64,000 bases of DNA from Ciona intestinalis (taxonomy: Eukaryota > Chordata > Ascidiacea > Phlebobranchia > Cionidae): the NCBI RefSeq assembly GCF_000224145.3, contig NC_020174.2, positions 3,601,026-3,665,025 on the forward strand, in the 5' to 3' direction. Of the stretch, positions 58,301 through 64,000 are shown one piece after another; position 1 is the first letter of the stretch; every line of letters begins with the position of its first letter. The position numbers were made by a program, and so were the translations under genes. Below the pieces are notes generated by a model. The model ran no database searches, was not told where the DNA came from, and saw only the letters and a list, made by a program, of their open reading frames with translations.

Positions 58301-59417
58301 GAAATAAAATCAAAACTTTTTTGCCACGTTTGTTTTATTTTGCTTACAAACTTGGCCTTAACAATGTGAAATAAATTTCCGGCGTTTTTTTTGTGAAAAC
58401 AAACCCTTTAACATTTACAATACATATTAGTAGGGTGGGGGAAGATGGGACACTTTTAGCACATAATATCCTAGTTTCCTGACCGTGTTTTAAACAATTA
58501 ACAGTGGTCTACATGAGTTGTGAGGATACGGTTTTAGAATTCTTTGAATTTTCTTTGTTTACCACCAAAAATGGGACCACAAAAATGGGACCACAAAATA
58601 GAATTAAAAGGTGTCCTATGTTCCCCCACCCCACTATATATATATCTGCAACAAACATTTACTTATATTTGTTTCAACAGTTTGAACCAGACAATAGGCT
58701 AAGTGGAGCTGAAGCATTGCATCATCCAATATTCCACCATTTTCCCGATAACATTCATACTATCCCTGACAGTAAGTCTCAATTATTATATTGATTACAA
58801 TCTATGTCACTTTTTCCAGTTTAATGGTTTGAACAACATGTAGCATAAATGATATTGGTTTGTATATGATATTATTAGGTTTCCCACCCATGGGAAATCA
58901 TCTTATACTCTATAAAGTCTACACTGACATTCTATTTCTGTGGTGTAGCTTAGTATGAAAAATAATGTTACAATAACAATGTGATACACATATGTGTCAT
59001 GAAGCATGGAATATGCTCTGTTTACATTTTGGAGCAAAATTTGACGAGAAAATAGAGGGTCTGTTCACATTTTTGAGCAAATTATGTTATTAAACAAATA
59101 GAGTTTAATGAACAAAATAAAGTTTGATGTTAATTTGTACAACACATATTATAAAACATAACATGCTGTAGGATCTGCTCAATTTTTTGGACAAATTGTT
59201 TTAATAAAGGGATTGAGTAAAAGTTTCATAAAAAGCATGCAAAATGCTGTCAGGTCTGCTCACAATTTTAAGCAAATTATGTTAGGAACAAATAGAGTAA
59301 AATTTTTCAAAGTATTTTTTTTAAACAGGAGCGTCGGTCATAAATATTCCTGGTGTTCGTTTAATGAAGGAAGAAACGATTCCTTCTTCTGAATCTGTCA
59401 AATTTACAATCGGTTAA
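52331..59417 (+). CDS. CDK14: PFTAIRE cyclin-dependent kinase (CDK14/CDK15)
   Basis: Kinase that pairs with cyclin Y at the plasma membrane and primes LRP6 in Wnt signalling (CDK14 knowledge). Twelve exons join in phase: 52331-52376, 52462-52499, 52940-53015, 54041-54192, 54655-54755, 55230-55404, 55826-56015, 56479-56599, 56917-57010, 57657-57827, 58681-58771, 59329-59417, giving 447 aa (human CDK14 469). The kinase domain starts at exon 5: [35 protein letters not shown] (the PFTAIRE helix), [53 protein letters not shown] and [13 protein letters not shown] short N-terminus contains RRHSSPAW, a possible 14-3-3-type phosphosite. CDK14 and CDK15 are not separated here, so the gene may stand for both. 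It follows CDK12 on the same strand after 717 bp but belongs to a different CDK subfamily. Confidence 0.94.
52640..52900 (+). repeat. Dispersed repeat family 3 copy
   Basis: CAGCTAGGTGTAGCGACCAC, AACTGTAAGCATGTTTTACC, TCTATATCCTGTCTTTTTG and an AGAAGAGACAAA tail, in CDK14 intron 2. A second partial copy is at 54205-54340. Confidence 0.65.
53076..53269 (+). mobile_element. MITE family 1 copy (form A)
   Basis: In CDK14 intron 3. Left TGTGGGAAAAGATGGGACAC, right GGTGTCCCGTATTCCCCCAT. Confidence 0.85.
55008..55200 (+). mobile_element. MITE family 1 copy (form A)
   Basis: In CDK14 intron 5, ending 29 bases before exon 55230. Left TATAGTAGGGTGGGAGAAGA, right CTTTCCCCGCCCTACTATA. Confidence 0.88.
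55545..55830 (+). repeat. Tandem repeat that includes a splice acceptor
   Basis: Four to five ~65-bp units with (C)ACTGACCCAGAG, TACAATCTGTATAAATT, CTCCTGTTTTACAAAA and a T-rich ...AG. The last unit ends in the real acceptor before CDK14 exon 55826 (TTTTATTTAAAAG|GTGACTG). Earlier units carry look-alike junctions such as TTTTATTTAATAG|GTAACTG. Confidence 0.8.
57031..57225 (-). mobile_element. MITE family 1 copy (form B)
   Basis: In CDK14 intron 9, 20 bases after exon 56917-57010. Left TATAGTAGGGTGGGGGTGGA; right TIR partly eroded. Confidence 0.85.
58428..58638 (-). mobile_element. MITE family 1 copy (form B)
   Basis: In CDK14 intron 10, ending ~42 bases before exon 58681. It contains a small internal duplication (AAAATGGGACCAC twice). 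Confidence 0.88.
59010..59310. repeat. Degenerate tandem repeat in the last CDK14 intron
   Basis: Four units around CTGCTCACAATTTTAAGCAA + ATTATGTTA, with spacing of ~60-115 bp. Confidence 0.7.
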
Positions 59418-60078
59418 TAGTATTTTGCCTTACCCCACATAAAAGTATTACCAATATTAGTACATTGCAGTAAATATATTTTGATTTTTAACTTTCTGTA
59501 TAACATTGCTGCCATTTTTATGAATGCGTATTTGAACTGACGTCATGATCACGTGCCATGTTCAAAATTCCGAATACGAAACATACAGTCGACAGAAACA
59601 ATTGAGCTGTAGCCGCTATAATTGTTCTCACTGTATTAGTTTAGAGCGTGCAATATTTTCCCATATCTTTGGACTGAACCTAAAACAAAAAACGTTATAT
59701 CACGTATTCTAATCTCAAAACATTGGTACCTGTCAGAACACAACAGTTTTTATGAACTATCACCACTATCGACGTTTTAACTGCGTGATTGTAACCTCGT
59801 ATGTCGTTCCATATATTGCGCTATGTTCCGTGCCCGTACCTGCGAAATTCATACATCGTAGTATTCGTATATCTTATACCATGTATTATGTTGCAGAACT
59901 ACCTACATCTCAGTGTGCAATAAGCCATGCTGCTCATAAACAATAATAAATCATTTTCGTGCGTAAGAATTCATGTGTTGACTGAATATTAAGATCGTTC
60001 TTTTAGCAATTTCACAAGATCGATTCAGAAGGGTTCACATATAAATTAAGTAACTGGTTTTAAATTAAGTAAATATAT

Positions 60079-60243
60079 AATAGTACTTTAGGGAAAGATG
60101 GGACATCGTTAGCACATAATATCCAAATATCTTGATCGAGTTTTAAACATTTAATAACGGTCTATGGCAGTCGTGAGGATACGGTTTTATAATTCTTTGT
60201 TTAATATCAAATGATAACAAACATCTCCTCCCACCCTACTATA
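60079..60243 (-). mobile_element. MITE family 1 copy, shortened (form B)
   Basis: Left AGTACTTTAGGGAAAGATGG, interior ATAATATCCAAATATCTTGA, right CTCCCACCCTACTATA. Confidence 0.82.
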
Positions 60244-60606
60244 CTTTATTTATTAGGTCCGTCAAAATGCATGAGACTCTATTATGCCGCAGGGGTTTAT
60301 CCCCCGCAGGGGTTTTTATATAACGCAGGGGTTTATATATACCTTATTCGAAAGTTAGCTAACTTGTATAAAACTTCCAGACGCCGAATACAAAAGGTTC
60401 ATTAGTAAGGAATAAAAAAAACTTTTTGTACAATGCAGTTGTTCACATTACTCTTCCAGTGTGACCATGGTCTACTATATTGAGTAGGCCATTGCGTAAC
60501 CCTTTCTATACGGCTAATACCGAAATGTGGCTTGGAGTTTTCATTCCGAATTAAAATAAAACAATATTGGCAATCAGTATGTTTTATGTAAATATACCGG
60601 CATGGA

Positions 60607-60792
60607 TATAGTAGGGGCGGGTACGATGAAACACCTTTAGCACATAATATCCAAATATCCTGATCAAGTTTAACAACGGTCTATGGAAACCGTGAGAATA
60701 TGGTTTTATAATTCTTTAAATGTTTTTTGTTTACAACCAAATGGGACGAGAAATTTAATTAAAAGGTGTCCCACCTCCCCCAACCTAATATA
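60607..60792 (-). mobile_element. MITE family 1 copy (form B)
   Basis: Left TATAGTAGGGGCGGGTACGA, right GGTGTCCCACCTCCCCCAAC. Confidence 0.85.
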
Positions 60793-61256
60793 CGATTTAC
60801 GTTACAGACTGTAAACCTATATTCGTATAATATGTTTTCGTATACGCTATAGTAGGCCTACACGATTTTCAGGTAAAACGAATATTCCACGAACTCGAAG
60901 AGTTAATTAGTTTCTACAAAGGTTAAATGAAACGGGAAGTACGAATTTATGTGCAACTGATGTGCACGTAGTAATATTGAAACTTTGTAACACATTGTAA
61001 TACAAAATAAATAGTCCGTAATGCACTGGTTTAGGGTCAAAAAATGTTATTTGCTTTTTGAGTTTCAAATGTGGCAACCATGGAAAACATCTCAATAAAA
61101 CAAATAATTTGTTTTGTCCATGTGCGTAGGTAATCATCAGATCATTGTGCTGAAAATTTTGTTTCTGTTGTCACTTCATATAGCACCACTATGTCATATA
61201 TTTTGACAAAACATGCTGTACTTATGTAAGTGTATCAAAACTTAATATGTGAATTT

Positions 61257-61400
61257 AGTACTGTGGGGTAAAGATGGAACACCGTTGGCACTTAATTCCA
61301 AAATTCGTGATCCTGTTTTATACAATTAACTACACCCTTTTAAAATCGGTTAATATGGGGCTACGGTTAATTCTGTAAATATTTTTTAATAATAATTCTG
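61257..61400 (-). mobile_element. MITE family 1 copy, 3' degraded (form B)
   Basis: Left TGTGGGGTAAAGATGGAACA is clear. After ~100 bp the sequence becomes a duplicated TTCTGTAAATATTTTTT stretch and the right TIR is absent. Confidence 0.7.
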
Positions 61401-61646
61401 TGAATATTTTTTTTTTTGAAATAGTTGTCGTTTGCTGCTTTAATGAACACACGGTTTTATAATTCAACATATATAAATTTTATTAACCATTTACAAACAA
61501 TATTTATACTGCAGAATATATAGTTTTAACAGTGCTTTAAAATTTTTAAAAGTAAAACACCGTACTAATCATAAACCTCATGTTTCTGCTAGACACCAAA
61601 TAATGCTTTGGTAATGCAGTGTTTTAAACAACATATTTAAATAATT

Positions 61647-64000
61647 TTACAAAAATTCTTTAAATATATTTTGAACATCAGAGAACACATCGTCGACTGG
61701 TTGTTCCGAATCCACCTACATAAATAAACACAAAGTTAAATAAGTTGGCTTGGTTTAAAATATTAATTATTAAAATATATAGTAGGGTGGGGGGAGATGG
61801 GACACCTTTAGCACATAATACCCAAATATCCTGATCGTATTTTAAACAATAACAACGGTCTATGGGAGTTGTGGGGATACGGTTTTATGATTTTTAAATT
61901 TTCTTTGTTTACCGCCAAATTAGACGAGAAAATAGAATAAACAGTTGTCCTATCTTTCCCCACCCTACTATATGACTATTTTAAGATGATCATAAAATTA
62001 AAACTTTTGCTAAATTAGAATTTTTAATATAACTGGTGACTACCAGCTACTCATATTTATACAATTTACAATTTTACAGTTATGTTTATTGGATATGTAA
62101 AAAGATTAAGATGTCTTCTGTAATACATAATTAAACGTGTCTTTATACAGAAAAGTATAATTTGGAATATTGAAAATCGCCAAATACTTTGCTTTAAATG
62201 GCAACAACTACTAAAAAATACCCACATCCGAATAATAAATGAATGGTATTGGGACAAGACACTTAACGGCAATTGCCCCAACCCAGTGGTCACTAACCGG
62301 TTGTCCAAATTATCAGCCACACATCAAAAAAATCTCCCAAAAATAATTCCCCACAAAGTAATGTAACGTTTTATATCTTGTATTGCCAATCGGCCCGTGC
62401 ACGCGATAACACAACCAAGGGGAAACTGAATGTCACTTAACAAAACCATGCGATCGACTCTTAAAAACACAACGGTTCACGCAAAACATAAAGATCATGA
62501 AAATATAAAATAGTAAAGTACTATACGAACACATCATTACAACATATCATTACAGTAACATACATGGTAACTTGCAAGCTGGCACGAGGTGTATAAAACA
62601 GAACACCCGTGTTATACCGACTGTCGTTTTCCAGCCACGCAATATATAAGTATGTTACATTCATTCATTCAATTTATCTCAAAAGTTCAAAATAGTACCA
62701 TATAGTTGAAACAATAAAATTACTCACCCTCCGAACTTTATTCTGTGCTTTGTAATAATCGATCACAGGTTCCGTAGATTCAACGAAAGTTTTTAATCGT
62801 TTGCGAATCGTTTCTTCATTATCATCCACCCTCCCACTTGTCTCCGCTCGTTTTAAAAGTCGTTTGACCATCGTCTCTTGAGCCACATCAACCCACAATA
62901 CAAATGTACAAGGAGCAATCTGGTGAAGGTTTATCAAAATTTATGTTTAATTATTTCCGAGTTAAACTTCTAATGGAAACAAAAGTATACATAAAGATTA
63001 TATAGTACTGTGGGAGAAGATGGGACACCTTTAGCACATATTATCCAAATATCTTGATCTTGTTTTAATCAATAAGGTCTGTCGGAGTCGTGAGGATACG
63101 GTTTTCTAATTCTTTAAATGCTCTTTGTTTACTACCAAATGGGATGAAAAAAAAATGATATGGTGTCCCACCTTCCCCCACCCTACTATATAATATTTCC
63201 ACACACTTTTGTTTTCTATTAGAAGTTAAACTTAGAATTTAAAATATTTAAACATAAATTTCTCATTGTTTATCTGCTAGGTGTACCGACCACATTTTTT
63301 TTATGGGTTAAATTGAAATATGTTTTTAACTGTAAGCTTTTTTTTTAACAAAACAACAGCTTTTTTTTAACAACTGTTGTTAACTAATCTGTGTAATTAC
63401 AAAACCATTGCGTTTTTATTGGAAAAAGGTTTTTAATATTTGGCATCAACTTACAGATTGTTCGAACTCTATTCCTTGTTGAACTTCACGTGGGTAACCA
63501 TCAACTAAGAACCCTTTGCTCTCTGTGTGGGCGGCCATGTTGTCTTTGATCAATTTTAAGACAGTGCTCTGCAGTATAGAAGTTGTTTATAATAAATTAT
63601 AATAATAAACGTTTAATCATATCTATATATAGTAAGGTGAGGAAAGATGGGACACCTTTACATTCCATTTTCTCTTACCATTCGTAGTAATAAGAATTAA
63701 TAGACGAAGAACAGTTGAAAATTATAAAATTGTATCCTCACAACTCCTATAAGAGGTTGTTAAATGTTTAAAACACGATCAGAATATTTGGATAATATGT
63801 GCTAAAGGTGTCCCCCCCCAAAAAAAGACATGGTGTCCCATCTTCCCCCACCTTACTATATAACAAATGCTAGCAAACATGTTAAAAACGTACCATTGGG
63901 ACCAAATCCCCTCGTTCCATCATTTGCTTGAGTTCTTCTCCTTGTGGTGACCCTGAGTTGACCTCCGCACGCAGCAGGTCACCCGACGAAAAATGTGTGA
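61647..64000 (-). CDS. AK1: Adenylate kinase 1-like, 5' end outside the window
   Basis: Cytosolic short-form adenylate kinase (ATP + AMP to 2 ADP). Minus-strand exons 63894-64000 (continues beyond the window), 63455-63568, 62728-62919 and 61647-61715 join in phase 0. Visible residues: [20 protein letters not shown] and RGDLVPM (AMP-binding helix), [15 protein letters not shown] (core with AMP-contact Arg), [19 protein letters not shown], then the short [31 protein letters not shown], and a C-terminus ending [16 protein letters not shown]. The P-loop exon lies beyond position 64000. The short LID and sequence fit AK1 (or an AK5 domain) better than AK2. UMP-CMP kinase is less likely. It converges with CDK14. 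Confidence 0.93.
61778..61972 (-). mobile_element. MITE family 1 copy (form B)
   Basis: In the last adenylate kinase intron. Left TATAGTAGGGTGGGGGGAGA, right CTTTCCCCACCCTACTATA. Nearly intact. Confidence 0.9.
62249..62665 (+). mobile_element. SINE interrupted by a smaller insertion
   Basis: The 5' body (AGACACTTAACGGCAATTGC, CCAGTGGTCACTAACCGG, CCCCACAAAGTAA) and 3' body (GTAACATACATGGTAACTTG, GAACACCCGTGTTATACCGA) are one SINE split by a 193-bp insert. Confidence 0.82.
62362..62554. mobile_element. 193-bp element nested in the SINE
   Basis: Ends TGTAACG... and ...CATTACA are short inverted repeats (TGTAAYG). GTAA occurs on both sides (62358-62361 and 62555-62558) as a likely 4-bp target duplication. 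No coding capacity. Comparison with the uninterrupted SINE at 42735-42965 defines both borders. Confidence 0.72.
63001..63190 (-). mobile_element. MITE family 1 copy (form B)
   Basis: 190 bp, in an adenylate kinase intron. Left TATAGTACTGTGGGAGAAGA, right TTCCCCCACCCTACTATA. Confidence 0.9.
63230..63400 (+). repeat. Dispersed repeat family 3 copy
   Basis: CTGCTAGGTGTACCGACCAC and TATGTTTTTAACTGTAAGC match the copy near 52730. AACAGCTTTTTTTTAACAACTG shows a small duplication. Confidence 0.6.
63628..63860 (+). mobile_element. MITE family 1 copy with duplicated right end (form A)
   Basis: Right TIR present twice: GCTAAAGGTGTCCCCCCCC, then ATGGTGTCCCATCTTCCCCC. Left TATAGTAAGGTGAGGAAAGA. In an adenylate kinase intron. 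Confidence 0.85.

Larger units (their letters stand above)
59418..61646. other. Convergent intergenic region CDK14 / adenylate kinase
   Basis: 2.2 kb without a supported exon. It contains a TGACGTCA octamer (59538-59545) followed by CACGTG (59550-59555), three MITE copies, and a short triple repeat GCAGGGGTTT (60291-60331). Short open frames here are unremarkable. Confidence 0.55.

Noticed and set aside
59752-59946. 64-codon frame near the CRE/E-box sites
   Set aside because: No homology, no splice context; the nearby TGACGTCA and CACGTG may be chance in AT-rich DNA.
1-64000. CRISPR arrays, bacterial operons, retroviral or LTR elements
   Set aside because: No regularly spaced identical repeats with unique spacers, no reverse transcriptase, integrase or capsid-like frames, no long direct terminal repeats seen.

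Overview
The window looks like AT-rich DNA of an invertebrate chordate, most likely a Ciona-type ascidian. That is inference from the mix of vertebrate-type gene families (LRRFIP, FET/FUS, NXPE, CDK12, CDK14), small introns, compact spacing and very dense short inverted-repeat elements. Nothing here proves the species. It is eukaryotic nuclear DNA; I see no bacterial genes, CRISPR array, or clear retroviral or LTR element.

Layout: (1) 381-1309 (+) ribosomal protein eL43/RPL37A with a degenerate zinc ribbon. (2) 2250-13052 (+) LRRFIP-family coiled-coil gene, with a 2 kb repetitive acidic open frame (5062-7086) inside an intron that can splice in frame into the body of the gene. (3) 13523-18510 (-) adhesion-type (class B2-like) 7TM receptor, rebuilt from 8 exons, with a very short N-terminus. 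(4) 19432-26385 (-) FET-family RNA-binding protein (FUS/EWS/TAF15, cabeza) with a prion-like N-terminus, RGG boxes, RRM and PY-NLS but no visible RanBP2 zinc finger. One RGG exon appears twice beside an assembly gap. (5) 27743-28297 (+) GINS2/PSF2. (6) 29142-30789 (-) RAD6-type E2 (UBE2A/B). (7) 33924-36282 (+) NXPE-family PC-esterase-like protein. (8) 38401-51613 (+) CDK12/13. (9) 52331-59417 (+) CDK14/15 (PFTAIRE kinase). (10) 61647-64000+ (-) adenylate kinase 1-like, cut by the window edge. Exon chains were rebuilt by hand from splice sites. Every junction in the listed models keeps reading phase; the one exception is a candidate extra CDK12 exon, set aside.

Between and inside the genes sit about 27 copies of one ~190 bp palindrome-ended MITE, about nine copies of a tRNA-derived SINE, a hAT-like MITE with an intact 8-bp target duplication, and several tandem repeats. 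One tandem array duplicates a splice acceptor in CDK14. The genes form no single pathway. They are housekeeping and signalling genes: translation, replication, ubiquitin, transcription-elongation kinase, RNA binding, nucleotide balance.

The most notable observations are the loss of three of four zinc cysteines in RPL37A, the FET protein without its zinc finger, the alternative LRRFIP N-terminal exon, the compact 7TM receptor, and the repeat structures close to splice sites. I do not see a clearly new biological system.
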